Shown here: positions 9,915-18,372 of the stretch, one piece after another
How positions within the stretch are numbered: the stretch's first letter is position 1
Layout of the letters: each line of letters begins with the position of its first letter
From: an uncultured Chloroflexus sp.
GTDB taxonomy: Bacteria > Chloroflexota > Chloroflexia > Chloroflexales > Chloroflexaceae
NCBI RefSeq assembly: GCF_937951745.1
Contig: NZ_CALFBQ010000054.1
Coordinates: forward strand, 1-46,033
DNA length: 46,033 bases
Direction of reading: 5' to 3'
Translations under genes and position numbers: made by a program
Notes under the pieces: generated by a model
What the model saw: only the letters and a program-made list of their open reading frames with translations
The model's database searches: none
What the model was told of the DNA's origin: nothing

Positions 9915-9979
9915 CGGATACACACGGATGGCACGGATAGCCTAAGCTGTGAACATCAATCCCAATCCGTGTTTATCCG
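9915..9979. repeat. Inverted repeat with 15-base arms between GH1 and UbiB-family genes
   Basis: CGGATACACACGGAT (9915-9929) matches the reverse complement of ATCCGTGTTTATCCG (9965-9979) at 14 of 15 positions. It fills the 139-base gap after the UbiB-family gene and before the beta-glucosidase. It could be a long-loop terminator for the minus-strand UbiB gene or a dispersed intergenic repeat. ATCCGTGTT-type intergenic repeats are common in many bacteria. Confidence 0.5.
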
Positions 9980-10026
9980 CTCCTATGAAGCCATAGGATC
10001 GACGTAGCCCGCGCCGCGAACATGGA

Positions 10027-11868
10027 TCACCACCGCTCCTGACGCGGCCACAGTGCCCACAGGATCGCTGCCGCCGCCGCCCACCATGCCCGGTTCGCTT
10101 CGCGTTCGAGGCCACGGGTACGCAGTTGCACCCCGCCGAGGAACAGACCGGTTGCCAGCATCCCGCCCATCAACCGGTCGGTGGCTCGTTCAACCCGTTT
10201 CATACTGCGTTCGAGCCGGCTCAGATCCGAGCGGGTTTGCAATTCGCCCCGATTGGCCGCTCGGTAGTACGCATCCATCTGGCGGGGCAGACCGATCAGA
10301 ATCTGGCCGAGTTCGGTCAACTCTTGCTGCAACTTCTCCATCCAATTGCCATTGCGCTGCTCTTGGGCAAGCATTGCCCGCGCAAACGGGCGTAACTCTT
10401 GGAAGAGATTGATGTCAGGATAGATTTCAGTTGCTAAGCCGGCCACCATGCTTAATGCTCGCCCCAGATATAGCAAGTCTTGGGGGATTTGAAATGGCAG
10501 ATCGTAAATCAGGTCCTTTGTCTCGGCCATGATTGCCTCGACATCGAGATTGGTCAACTCGCGCACCGTGCGGTTGAACGAATAGCGCAGCATCGTCTCG
10601 ATCGCTGCTTTGATCGGTCGCCGGTCAGCGCCGGGCAAGATCACGTTCAGTTGTTCAAGACAATTCAATAGCCGGTCGGCGTCATTGGTCGCTAAGCCCA
10701 AGACGCCTTGCCGCATAATCTCCATAGTCTGGGGCGGCAACCGCCCTACCATACCAAAATCGACAAAAATCAGCGTGAAGGGTGTACCGGTTTGCACTTC
10801 ATCAGGCGCATGATCGATCGGCAACTGCGCTTCAAGCGTCTCAATCGTAGCATGCCCATTGACGCTAGCCGGCATTGGCGGTGGCGCTGGTTTGGTTGCA
10901 GCAAGGCCGGTTTCCACCCGGACGAACAGATTGCCGGGATGGGGATCGGCATGGAAGAAGCCATCGATAAAGAACTGTTTGAGGTAACAGTTATTGAGGC
11001 GGGCAGCCAGTTCGAGCCGACTGACCCCTAATTGGTCAAGCGTATGTAAATCGGTAATCTTAATCCCGCTGATTCTCTCCATCACCAGCACACGGCGCGT
11101 CGTCAGCTCGAAAATTGGTTCAGGGATGTAGATACCGGGGTGATTCGCGAAGTTTTGGCGGAAGATCGCTGCCGAACGCGCCTCTTGCACGTAATCCAAT
11201 TCTTGCACCAACACGCGGGCGAACTCGGCTAATAACGCCTCAAGATCGGCGCGGCGGCGGATCGGCGGATAGTTCTTGATCAGGCGCACCACCCATGTCA
11301 CCGCGCTCAGATCGACCTCAATAATCTTATCGATCCACGGTCGTTGCACCTTCACCGCCACCTCGCGCCCATCGTGGAGCACCGCGTAATGCACTTGCCC
11401 CAACGAAGCCGCCGCAACGCATTTGGTTTCGAAGCTGCGGAAGATCTCGCTCGGCGGTGCGCCTAACTCTTCCAGAATCACTTCGAGCACATGGCCGGCG
11501 GGGGCCGGCGGTACTTCATCCTGCAAGCCGGTCAATTCACGGCGCACAACATCAGGAATAATATCGGCCCGCGATGAGAGAAACTGGCCGAGCTTGATCT
11601 GCATCCCGCCTAATTCCACTGCCATCATGCGAAAGCGGCGGGCAATATTCACCCAGCGCCGCAGCATCGTGCGCTGAACGTACCAGCGGAAGATGGCAAA
11701 GCGGGCGAGAAAGATATCCCAGATATAAATATGGATAACAACGCCGAGAAAGAACGACGACACCCGCAAAAAACGCTCGCGTGGGCGAAAACGGGGCGGC
11801 TCGGTTGGGCGAGGGACAGCGCCGGTGTTGGCGGTTTCGGTTGCTTGAATAGAGATTGGTTCACGCAT
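10027..11868 (-). CDS. ABC1/UbiB/AarF-family atypical kinase
   Basis: This 613-residue protein is a member of the UbiB (ABC1, ADCK) family. These are membrane-associated protein-kinase-like ATPases linked to quinone biosynthesis and lipid homeostasis. The family signature IKLGQFLSSR (KxGQ motif) precedes the kinase core. The Ala-rich loop AAASLGQVH replaces a Gly-rich loop, VAVKVQRP holds the ATP lysine, FFHADPHPGNLFV is the catalytic loop and VDFGMVG the metal loop. A Pro-rich insert of about 40 residues lies between the last two. Hydrophobic stretches occur near the N- and C-termini. ATG 11868 follows GGTAGGAAG. In a phototroph a role in menaquinone metabolism is plausible but is an inference. 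Confidence 0.92.
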   Translation of the reverse strand: MREPISIQATETANTGAVPRPTEPPRFRPRERFLRVSSFFLGVVIHIYIWDIFLARFAIFRWYVQRTMLRRWVNIARRFRMMAVELGGMQIKLGQFLSSRADIIPDVVRRELTGLQDEVPPAPAGHVLEVILEELGAPPSEIFRSFETKCVAAASLGQVHYAVLHDGREVAVKVQRPWIDKIIEVDLSAVTWVVRLIKNYPPIRRRADLEALLAEFARVLVQELDYVQEARSAAIFRQNFANHPGIYIPEPIFELTTRRVLVMERISGIKITDLHTLDQLGVSRLELAARLNNCYLKQFFIDGFFHADPHPGNLFVRVETGLAATKPAPPPMPASVNGHATIETLEAQLPIDHAPDEVQTGTPFTLIFVDFGMVGRLPPQTMEIMRQGVLGLATNDADRLLNCLEQLNVILPGADRRPIKAAIETMLRYSFNRTVRELTNLDVEAIMAETKDLIYDLPFQIPQDLLYLGRALSMVAGLATEIYPDINLFQELRPFARAMLAQEQRNGNWMEKLQQELTELGQILIGLPRQMDAYYRAANRGELQTRSDLSRLERSMKRVERATDRLMGGMLATGLFLGGVQLRTRGLEREANRAWWAAAAAILWALWPRQERW

Positions 11869-12015
11869 AGCTTCCTACCAGTATTTCTATTTCGATTATA
11901 CCAGAGGCGAAACTCAATCTCGCGACCGATCCGCATTGAATTGATTACCAACTACCATACGAAGGGTGCGTTACGCACGTGGAATGAGCTCGCTAGTTAT
12001 GGTACCACTGGCATT

Positions 12016-12339
12016 ATGACCATCGATAGTTTGCGTTTGCTGGCCGACAGTGCCGCACATCTATGGCAGCGTCTCAGCCAATTTGGCGCGCCTGACCTGC
12101 TTGGCCGGCGCGCTTCGTTTGAGGAGTGGCTCGCCGCCGCTCGCCCTAGCCTCTCTTCAGCCGACGAACAGGCCATCCGGCGCGATTATCGCCGGCTCAA
12201 TCTCCTCCTGACCGAACTTGAAATGTTGACCCGTTCCCGCGAACGGGCATTGGCATTGATTATGGAGACAATCCGCCAAGACGGCGCTCCTACGGTGTCA
12301 CCGTCACCCGAATCGGGCCAAAGGTCGGGGTTGGGGTAG
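12016..12339 (+). CDS. Hypothetical small protein
   Basis: This 107-residue frame starts at ATG 12016 and runs divergent to the UbiB-family gene. It is mostly alpha-helical with many charged residues (QAIRRDYRRLNLLLTELEML), suggesting a helical or coiled-coil cytoplasmic protein. There is no clear Shine-Dalgarno before the ATG, and the last 50 bases overlap the end of the convergent secreted-protein gene. Its final residues (PTVSPSPESGQRSGLG) look like read-through of that gene's antisense. I do not recognise a family. A coding helical core is likely; the precise ends are less certain. Confidence 0.55.
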   Translation: MTIDSLRLLADSAAHLWQRLSQFGAPDLLGRRASFEEWLAAARPSLSSADEQAIRRDYRRLNLLLTELEMLTRSRERALALIMETIRQDGAPTVSPSPESGQRSGLG

Positions 12340-13039
12340 GCGGGGAAGGGGTCTGGCACGTATATTCAGCCACTACAACTGCCCGTTCACGCTCGCGCAC
12401 CACGATGTCGTGGACGCCGGGCCGTTCGTCGCCGATCCGGAGCACAATGTGGAACGAACCACTGCGATCGCTCGCGCCACCGCCTACCGGACGATCATCA
12501 AACAGAACTAACAGTGCGGTTTGTGGGTTTGCCTCGCCAGTTAATTCAAGGAGATCCCCCGGAGCGCAACGGAGAGCCACCGCTGCCGTTGCGGTTGGTT
12601 CCATAGATGTTGTTGGGGAGGGGGTGGGCAATGGGGTATTCGTTGGCAGTTGGGTGTTTATGAGTGGTTGTGTTACCGTGGGGGTGGCGGTCGCAGTAGT
12701 TGATGAAATTGGCGATCCGGTGACAGTAACCGTTGCCGTCGGGGTGGCAGTGAATTGTTGCCCTTGTTGGCCACTGACCAGCGCGGTTCGGGTAAATGCC
12801 TGTGCTGCGGCGGCAGTGCGGGTAGTAATGATGGCTGTCTTCGTTACATCGCAGACATTCGCTGGATACGAGCCACAGTCGACCGGTATTTCAATGCACC
12901 CCGGATAAGCCGGTTTCTCATCACAACTTGGCTGGGCCTGTGATGCGTTCGGCGAGGTTGATAACGACACCCAAAAGACAAAAGTCAAACCCACCAAAAT
13001 CACGCTTAAGGGCAAGATGGGACGGGAACGAGCCATCAT
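12290..13039 (-). CDS. Secreted Cys-containing Pro/Thr-rich protein
   Basis: This protein of about 249 residues has an N-terminal signal or membrane anchor (LPLSVILVGLTFVFWVS). A short Cys-rich segment with C-x-C spacing follows (CDEKPAYPGCIEIPVDCG, then VCDV), then a long Thr/Pro-rich linker. The C-terminal domain of about 90 residues is probably an Ig-like beta fold with two further cysteines. A GAGGAAG Shine-Dalgarno points to ATG 13039 or 13036; a GTG at 13063 would overlap the upstream gene by 4 bases. It lies directly after a DsbA-like lipoprotein gene, and its six mature cysteines make it a candidate substrate of that oxidoreductase. No named family was recognised. Confidence 0.75.
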   Translation of the reverse strand: MMARSRPILPLSVILVGLTFVFWVSLSTSPNASQAQPSCDEKPAYPGCIEIPVDCGSYPANVCDVTKTAIITTRTAAAAQAFTRTALVSGQQGQQFTATPTATVTVTGSPISSTTATATPTVTQPLINTQLPTNTPLPTPSPTTSMEPTATAAVALRCAPGDLLELTGEANPQTALLVLFDDRPVGGGASDRSGSFHIVLRIGDERPGVHDIVVRERERAVVVAEYTCQTPSPPTPTPTFGPIRVTVTP

Positions 13040-13059
13040 GTTCTTCCTCAACCAATGTC

Positions 13060-13755
13060 TCACCGCTGCGCCGCGCGCTCGATCACCTGCACAAATGCCT
13101 CAAATCGTTGTGATCCTACCATTGTTTCATTACCGATCCGAAACACTGGTCGAGCGTAGATACCTTCTTCCATCGCGGCTGCGTAATCGGCCTGCACCTG
13201 TGCTTTATAGGTGTGGGCATCGAGGCAGGCGGTAAAAGCATCCTTTGGTATGCCCAAACCAGCGGCAAGATCAATTACCGTCTCGCGAGTGTTGAAGTAC
13301 AATTGATTGTACCGCGCGTACAGCTCACGCCGCAACTCCCAGAATTTGCCATGATCGGCGGCGCATTCGCTCGCTTCAGCCAGTGTTTGCGACCGTTCCC
13401 CTAATTGCAGAAGGTGACGGTAGACCAGTTTTGCTTGGCCAGTAGCCACAAACTCCTCGATCAGACGAGGTTCGACATCAAGTGTATAGATCGCGCATGA
13501 AGTGCAGAGGAAATCGGAATAGACCATAATTGTGACCGGCGCGTCAGGATTACCAAGGTAGTGGTACCCTTCGGTAGTGCGACCGCGTGCCAGATCAGGA
13601 AAATAGCGGTTAGTGGTCGGCTCGCTCTGCGCTGTGGTTGGGGTTGACGTGGGGATACGGGTCGGGGGTGGGGTGGCCGTCGCCGTAGGTTCTGGCGCAA
13701 CCGGCGCCGCGCAGGCAGCGAGCACGAAAATTGAGAGCAGAAAGAAACGACGCAT
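13060..13755 (-). CDS. DsbA-like thioredoxin-fold lipoprotein
   Basis: This 231-residue protein is anchored outside the membrane by a lipobox VLAAC (Cys15). A Pro/Thr-rich spacer to about residue 48 follows. The DsbA/Thioredoxin_4 domain begins at GNPDAPVTIMVYSDF and has the redox pair Cys84-Thr-Ser-Cys87. The middle is helical, as in DsbA, and the cis-Pro loop is ARPVFRIGNE. Such proteins oxidise or isomerise disulfides in exported proteins. The downstream gene encodes a Cys-containing secreted protein and starts about 20 bases past this stop, so the two are likely co-expressed. A partner DsbB/VKOR-like protein is not in the window. Confidence 0.88.
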   Translation of the reverse strand: MRRFFLLSIFVLAACAAPVAPEPTATATPPPTRIPTSTPTTAQSEPTTNRYFPDLARGRTTEGYHYLGNPDAPVTIMVYSDFLCTSCAIYTLDVEPRLIEEFVATGQAKLVYRHLLQLGERSQTLAEASECAADHGKFWELRRELYARYNQLYFNTRETVIDLAAGLGIPKDAFTACLDAHTYKAQVQADYAAAMEEGIYARPVFRIGNETMVGSQRFEAFVQVIERAAQR

Positions 13756-13985
13756 AGATTTCGATTAGGTTGGGTCGTGCGACGCGATACCTGTACTCTA
13801 GGATCGCCGTGCGAGATGCTAGAATCTATAAGGAATGTGCGTAGGAATGATGTGACTATTCCCGCAGTCACTCTACCATAGGTTGCCATGGCGCGGCAAG
13901 GGTGCAGTCCGGTCTTGAGGGCAAAAAACAATAAATCGAGTATCATTCCTCCAATTCAACTAGATCAATACCCGGAGCCACCACC

Positions 13986-14606
13986 ATGCTCACCGATCGT
14001 TTGTTCGCCTACACCGTTGCCGTCGCTATCCTGACCCTCATTCCCGGCGCTGATACGATGCTGGTGCTGCGCAATGCGCTGGCTCGCGGTCGCCTTGCTG
14101 GCGTGGCTACCGCGTTTGGGATCGGGAGCGGTCTGTTTGTGCAGGCAACCTTGTCAGGGCTGGGGTTGGCCGCGATTGTGGTGAAGTCTGCTGAGCTGTA
14201 CCACATGGTCAAGTTGGCCGGTGCGCTCTATTTGGTGGGGTTGGGTGGGTGGACGATCATCACCACGTGGCGGCAACGCACTGTTTCTGAATTCCACCTG
14301 CCTGCCGGCCAAGAACGCTATGCCTTCGTGGAGGGGGTGTTGAGCAATGTGCTTAACCCGAAGGTGGCGGTGTTTTATTTGGCGTTTTTGCCTCAGTTTA
14401 TCGATCCTGCCGATCCGGTGCTGCTAACCGCGCTGGCACTGACGACGATCCATTTTGCGCTGAGTGTGATCTGGTTTTCGACCCTGACGTTTGTGGTGGC
14501 GGGGGTGAGTAGGTGGCTGCGACAGGCGGCGGTGCGCCGGCGGCTAAATTATACTACCGGCGCAGTGTTGGCGGCGTTGGGATTGCGGATGGCGGTTGAG
14601 CGTTAA
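13986..14606 (+). CDS. LysE/RhtB-family amino-acid exporter
   Basis: This 206-residue inner-membrane protein with about six hydrophobic segments is typical of the LysE/RhtB family, which exports amino acids such as lysine, threonine or homoserine lactones. Family signatures are PGADTMLVLRNALARGRLAGVATAFGIGSG at the N-terminus (positions about 20-49) and FVEGVLSNVLNPKVAVFYLAF in the middle. The length is normal. It overlaps the convergent TrmH-family gene by 4 bases at the stop codons. Which amino acid is exported cannot be read from the sequence. Confidence 0.92.
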   Translation: MLTDRLFAYTVAVAILTLIPGADTMLVLRNALARGRLAGVATAFGIGSGLFVQATLSGLGLAAIVVKSAELYHMVKLAGALYLVGLGGWTIITTWRQRTVSEFHLPAGQERYAFVEGVLSNVLNPKVAVFYLAFLPQFIDPADPVLLTALALTTIHFALSVIWFSTLTFVVAGVSRWLRQAAVRRRLNYTTGAVLAALGLRMAVER

Positions 14607-15388
14607 CGATGGCGGGTGATTTCATACATCAACACTCCCGCCGCGACCGCTAGATTAAGCGAGTCGCTGCGTCCGCGCATTGGGATGCGTACCACCAGAT
14701 CGCATGCCGCGAGTTGGTCTGCGCTGAGACCCTGCCGTTCGCTGCCGAGCACGAGCACGAGCGGCTGCGGGTATAGTGCGGTGCGGTAGTCGTGTGCGCC
14801 CCGATCAGAGCTGCCGACCAATGCAATTTGGCGTGCGCGGCTCCACTCAACAAGCTCGGTCCAGCTCGCGCGCGCAATTGGTTGGCTAAAGAGCGCGCCC
14901 ATACTAGCGCGCACTGCTTCCGGATCGAAGGGATCGGTGGTCGCTCCCACTAAGATCACGCCGCTGAAACTGGCCCCGTCGGCGGTGCGCAAGACCGTGC
15001 CGAGATTGCCGGGGTCAGCGACTTCGACCAGCGCAACCCAGCCGGTCTCGGTTGCCGGTAGTTCTGCTAGTGGGGTGTACTTGATGCACCCGACGGCAGC
15101 GAGGCCCTGCGGGTGTTCTTTGCCGGCGAGGCTGGCAAAGACGCTGGCGCTGACGGTGAGCACTTTCCCGCCGTGGGCAGCGTAGTCTGCTGCGATCTCG
15201 CGGGCAAAGGCGCTGGTGAGGAGATCGGGGGCGACGATGAGCATGTCGAGTGGCGCTTTGCACTGGATCGCTTCCGCAACCAGCCGGATACCTTCGATCA
15301 GGTAGCGGCCCTGTTCGTCGCGGGCTTTGCGCTGGCGCAGTGCGCGCAATGCTTTGATGGTTGGGTTGGCGAGACTGGTGATGAGCAT
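14603..15388 (-). CDS. TrmH/SpoU-family RNA 2'-O-methyltransferase
   Basis: This 261-residue enzyme uses S-adenosylmethionine to methylate a ribose 2'-OH in rRNA or tRNA. The N-terminal substrate-binding domain (residues 1-100) starts with [19 protein letters not shown], as in RlmB/TsnR-like proteins. The SPOUT knot domain shows motif 1 ([14 protein letters not shown]), motif 2 ([11 protein letters not shown]) and motif 3 ([22 protein letters not shown], ends near residue 257). All catalytic-core residues are present and the length is normal. The target nucleotide is unknown. The gene runs alone on the minus strand. Confidence 0.92.
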   Translation of the reverse strand: MLITSLANPTIKALRALRQRKARDEQGRYLIEGIRLVAEAIQCKAPLDMLIVAPDLLTSAFAREIAADYAAHGGKVLTVSASVFASLAGKEHPQGLAAVGCIKYTPLAELPATETGWVALVEVADPGNLGTVLRTADGASFSGVILVGATTDPFDPEAVRASMGALFSQPIARASWTELVEWSRARQIALVGSSDRGAHDYRTALYPQPLVLVLGSERQGLSADQLAACDLVVRIPMRGRSDSLNLAVAAGVLMYEITRHR

Positions 15389-15470
15389 ACGATGTATGTT
15401 CTCTCGGTACTATCGTGACATTTGTTGGTAGTTTGTACCATATTTTTCGCTGAAGGACTACGGGCGTGAA

Positions 15471-15625
15471 GCGCTCTTGCGGAGGGACGTGCGCCTCCCT
15501 CCGTCAGAGGGGGAGAGCTGGGGTGGGGGCAATGCCCCTGCTCCCCGCTTGTCATTGCGAGCTGTGTAGGGTCAGCGCACCGCGCTGAGCCTAGCGGGGA
15601 AGCAATCCCTTGCATGCACGGGAGT
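15471..15625. repeat. REP-like intergenic repeat element
   Basis: The 282-base gap between the TrmH-family and FAD genes holds several nested inverted repeats. GGAGGGA/TCCCTCC (15481-15487, 15496-15502) is followed by a GC-rich block. GTCATTGCGAG (15551) and GAAGCAATCCC (15599) then flank the perfect hairpin TCAGCGC-acc-GCGCTGA (15572-15588). The pair 'GTCATTGCGAG ... GAAGCAATC' is a widespread dispersed-repeat pattern in bacterial genomes. It is probably a non-autonomous repeat rather than a gene. Confidence 0.5.
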
Positions 15626-15670
15626 GCTGCCTACCTGCCCTGCTCCTGCCTAAGCGGAAGATTGCTGAGG

Positions 15671-17950
15671 TCACGACGGTAACACCTTGCCCGGATTGAG
15701 CCGCCCTTCCGGGTCGAAGCGGGCTTTGATGGCGCGTTGGATGGCGATTTGCGTGTCGCCCAACGCTTGCCGCATAAAAGCTCGTTTGAGGGTACCGATG
15801 CCGTGTTCGCCTGATAGGGTGCCGCCGACCTCAAGCGCAACGGTGAAAATGGCTTCGGCGCATGGCCAGAGCCGGGCCATGTCGGTTGGGTTGCGGGCGT
15901 CGAAGAGAATGTTGGGGTGTAAGTTGCCATCACCAGCGTGGCCGAAGACGACTATCGGCAGAGCGTAGGCGGCGCTGACCTGTTTGATCCGGCTGACGCA
16001 TTCGGCGATGCGGGTGACGGGAACGCTAATGTCTTCGCCGAGTCGGTTGGGCCGGATGCGGGCTAGCGCCGGTGCGATGACGCGCCGTGCTTGCCAGAGG
16101 TTGGCTTCGTCGCCGGCGGTGCGCGCGACGGTAACCCGTTGCGCGCCGCCAGCCCGCGCCAGTTCGGCCAATACCGTCGCTTCGCGTTCGACGGCTTCCG
16201 GTTCACCATCGGTCAGCATCAGCAACATTGCTCCGGCGTCGCGGGGCAACCCAATGCGCAGATAATCCTCAACAGCCGCAATGGTGGTGTCGTCCATTAG
16301 TTCGAGGCTGGCCGGAATGATGCCCGCTGCCATGATCTGTTCGACGGTGGCGCAGGCGGCGTGCAAGTCGGCGAATATCGCCATCGTTGTGCGGCGGGCA
16401 CGCGGTAAGGGGATCAGGCGTAGGGTGGCTTCGGTGATTACCGCCAGCGTACCCTCGGAACCGACCAACAATTGCGCCAACCCGTCGCTCTCGCCTTGGC
16501 CGGCCAAGCCGTCGCCATAACGCACGATGCTGCCATCGGCCAGCACAGCGGTTAGGCCCAGCACATAATCGGCGGTGACGCCGTACTTGAGGCAGCGTGG
16601 CCCGCCAGCGTTGCAGGCAATATTGCCGCCGATAGTCGCAGCGGTTTGGCTGCTCGGATCGGGCGGGTAGAACAAACCGAGCCGCTCGGTGGCGCGTTGC
16701 AGGTCGGCAGTGACCACGCCGGCGCCAACGTGGGCGATTTGCTGGTCGCGGTCAATCGTGATCTGCTCCATGCGGTTGAGACCAATCACCAGACTGCCGG
16801 CAGTGGGTACAGCGCCGCCGGCCAAGCCACTACCGGCGCCGCGTGTCACCACCGGCAGACCATGCGCGGCGGCGATCCGCATCAGCGCTGCTACTTCGGC
16901 GGTGGTCGCCGGCAATGCCACGGCTAGCGGCAAGCCATCGGGCTGCGCAATGGAAGCGTCTTGCCCGTAGACGGCCAGTTGGTCGGGGTGGTGGAGGAGG
17001 TAGCGACTCCCGACCACCGTTGTCAGTTCGGTAATGGCGTCGCCTGCCGTCACGCGGCTGGGTTGGGCAAGAGCAGGGAAGACCGGGGTTGGTGGCGGGC
17101 CGAACTCGCAACAGGGTTGCCCGCCTAGCGCGGCGGCCTGCGCTTTAAGCGACGCTACCAACGCTCGGTCGGATAGTGGCCCGATATGCAGACTGCCTAC
17201 ACCGGCATCACCCCAGATTGGGGCAGCGGTCGCCGCTCGGCAGGTTGCGACGAACGTTGCTAGTGCCCGGCGGGGCAGGGTGAGATCGAGCCGTTGGTCG
17301 GGCGGCAGGGCAACATGCTGATGAGCGAGCGCTTCCCAATGTTGCCAGCCGGTAGGTAGGTCGTCCATTACAGCGAGGTGGTACTGCGCTGCTATCGTTG
17401 CGACCGCTTGCGCTTGGCGCTTGATCACCTCCGGCAAGCCGGCTAGCTCAACCAACAGCAGACCACTCGCGTCGAAAGCGAGCGCGTATAGGGCAAGACC
17501 ATTGACCATCAGCTCAGTGGCTAGTGCTAACACCTGTGCGGCAGGCCCTTGGATCAGGCAGCGGGTGGTTGTGGCTGGCAGTGGCCGCAGATTGAAAGTT
17601 AGCTCGCGAATGGTTCCTAGTTGTACGCCATGCCCGGCTAGCGCGCGGTGAAGATTGTAGCCCGTAGCACGTTTGAGCGTTTGCCCGCCAATATGTAGAA
17701 CTTCTAAATAATGTTCGATAGTCGCCGCGCGCACATAGCGCCCGATTGGGCCACTATGCAGCCGGTACCGTCCGCCGCTGTTGCACGCCACCAGCTCGGC
17801 CAGAGTCACCTCGGCGCGCAACGGTACAATCGGCAGGCAGAGGCCATACGGTGCCAGCGCCTCGTTCAGCGCGGTAGCGGTAGCGGTCGCCGGTGCGCTG
17901 GCCAGTAATGCGCCGGGGTTAATGGTGAAGGGTGATGATATGGTAGGCAT
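15671..17950 (-). CDS. GlcE-like/GlcD-like fused FAD oxidoreductase (glycolate/lactate oxidase family)
   Basis: This 759-residue protein looks like two glycolate-oxidase subunits joined. Residues about 1-290 match GlcE from the middle of its FAD-binding domain (LAELVACNSGGRYRLHSGPI, then LKRATGYNLHRALAGHGVQLG). They lack the roughly 60-70 residues with which GlcE normally begins. Residues about 305-759 are a complete GlcD: FAD loop RGAGSGLAGGAVP, NIACNAGG, then the C-terminal cap with GHAGDGNLHPN and SGEHGIGTLKR. Glycolate oxidases pass electrons from glycolate or D-2-hydroxy acids to quinone via the iron-sulfur subunit GlcF, which is not in this window. In Chloroflexus a role near glyoxylate metabolism is plausible. 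Specificity is inferred. Confidence 0.85.
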   Translation of the reverse strand: MPTISSPFTINPGALLASAPATATATALNEALAPYGLCLPIVPLRAEVTLAELVACNSGGRYRLHSGPIGRYVRAATIEHYLEVLHIGGQTLKRATGYNLHRALAGHGVQLGTIRELTFNLRPLPATTTRCLIQGPAAQVLALATELMVNGLALYALAFDASGLLLVELAGLPEVIKRQAQAVATIAAQYHLAVMDDLPTGWQHWEALAHQHVALPPDQRLDLTLPRRALATFVATCRAATAAPIWGDAGVGSLHIGPLSDRALVASLKAQAAALGGQPCCEFGPPPTPVFPALAQPSRVTAGDAITELTTVVGSRYLLHHPDQLAVYGQDASIAQPDGLPLAVALPATTAEVAALMRIAAAHGLPVVTRGAGSGLAGGAVPTAGSLVIGLNRMEQITIDRDQQIAHVGAGVVTADLQRATERLGLFYPPDPSSQTAATIGGNIACNAGGPRCLKYGVTADYVLGLTAVLADGSIVRYGDGLAGQGESDGLAQLLVGSEGTLAVITEATLRLIPLPRARRTTMAIFADLHAACATVEQIMAAGIIPASLELMDDTTIAAVEDYLRIGLPRDAGAMLLMLTDGEPEAVEREATVLAELARAGGAQRVTVARTAGDEANLWQARRVIAPALARIRPNRLGEDISVPVTRIAECVSRIKQVSAAYALPIVVFGHAGDGNLHPNILFDARNPTDMARLWPCAEAIFTVALEVGGTLSGEHGIGTLKRAFMRQALGDTQIAIQRAIKARFDPEGRLNPGKVLPS

Positions 17951-18015
17951 GGTATATTTATTGGTTGGGGTTAGTGACAGGGCAGTTTCATACCTACCCT
18001 AACGCCTGACCAACG

Positions 18016-18372
18016 TCACGATCGTACCGTCGGATCATAATCCACGACTATCGCAATGGCTGCTGCAATCTCATCCATTTTTGTCGCTGGTACCCGACCT
18101 ATCAACTCACGCATCTGCCGAGTCTCGATGCTGCGCAAACGGAGCAGATCAGCCGCATGCGGCTTACCCAACCGTGTTGGCCATCGTCCTTCGATCCGCT
18201 GAATCCAGATGGTCTGTTCAAACCGCTCTTCCCACGGTTGTAAGGGTGCTATAAGACGGATTGGCAGGCGTTCAAAGGCGTTGGCACTGACGACGATGAC
18301 TGGTGTCAAAGTGCCATCGCCGAGATCAGCCTGCCAAATCTCGCCACGGTGGGGAATGCTAGGCGTGCTCAC
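18016..18372 (-). CDS. MazF/PemK-like toxin
   Basis: This 118-residue protein has the PemK/MazF fold signature RGEIWQADLG near the N-terminus, then TPVIVVSANAFERL and the strand IAPL. Family members are mRNA endoribonucleases that stop growth when not bound by an antitoxin. The start is GTG 18372, which lies 14 bases inside the end of the XRE-ImmA gene, with GAGGT about 9 bases upstream; this arrangement implies translational coupling. No separate MazE-like antitoxin gene precedes it. The partner is more likely the C-terminal tail of the overlapping regulator. Ribonuclease activity is inferred from the fold. Confidence 0.85.
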   Translation of the reverse strand: MSTPSIPHRGEIWQADLGDGTLTPVIVVSANAFERLPIRLIAPLQPWEERFEQTIWIQRIEGRWPTRLGKPHAADLLRLRSIETRQMRELIGRVPATKMDEIAAAIAIVVDYDPTVRS

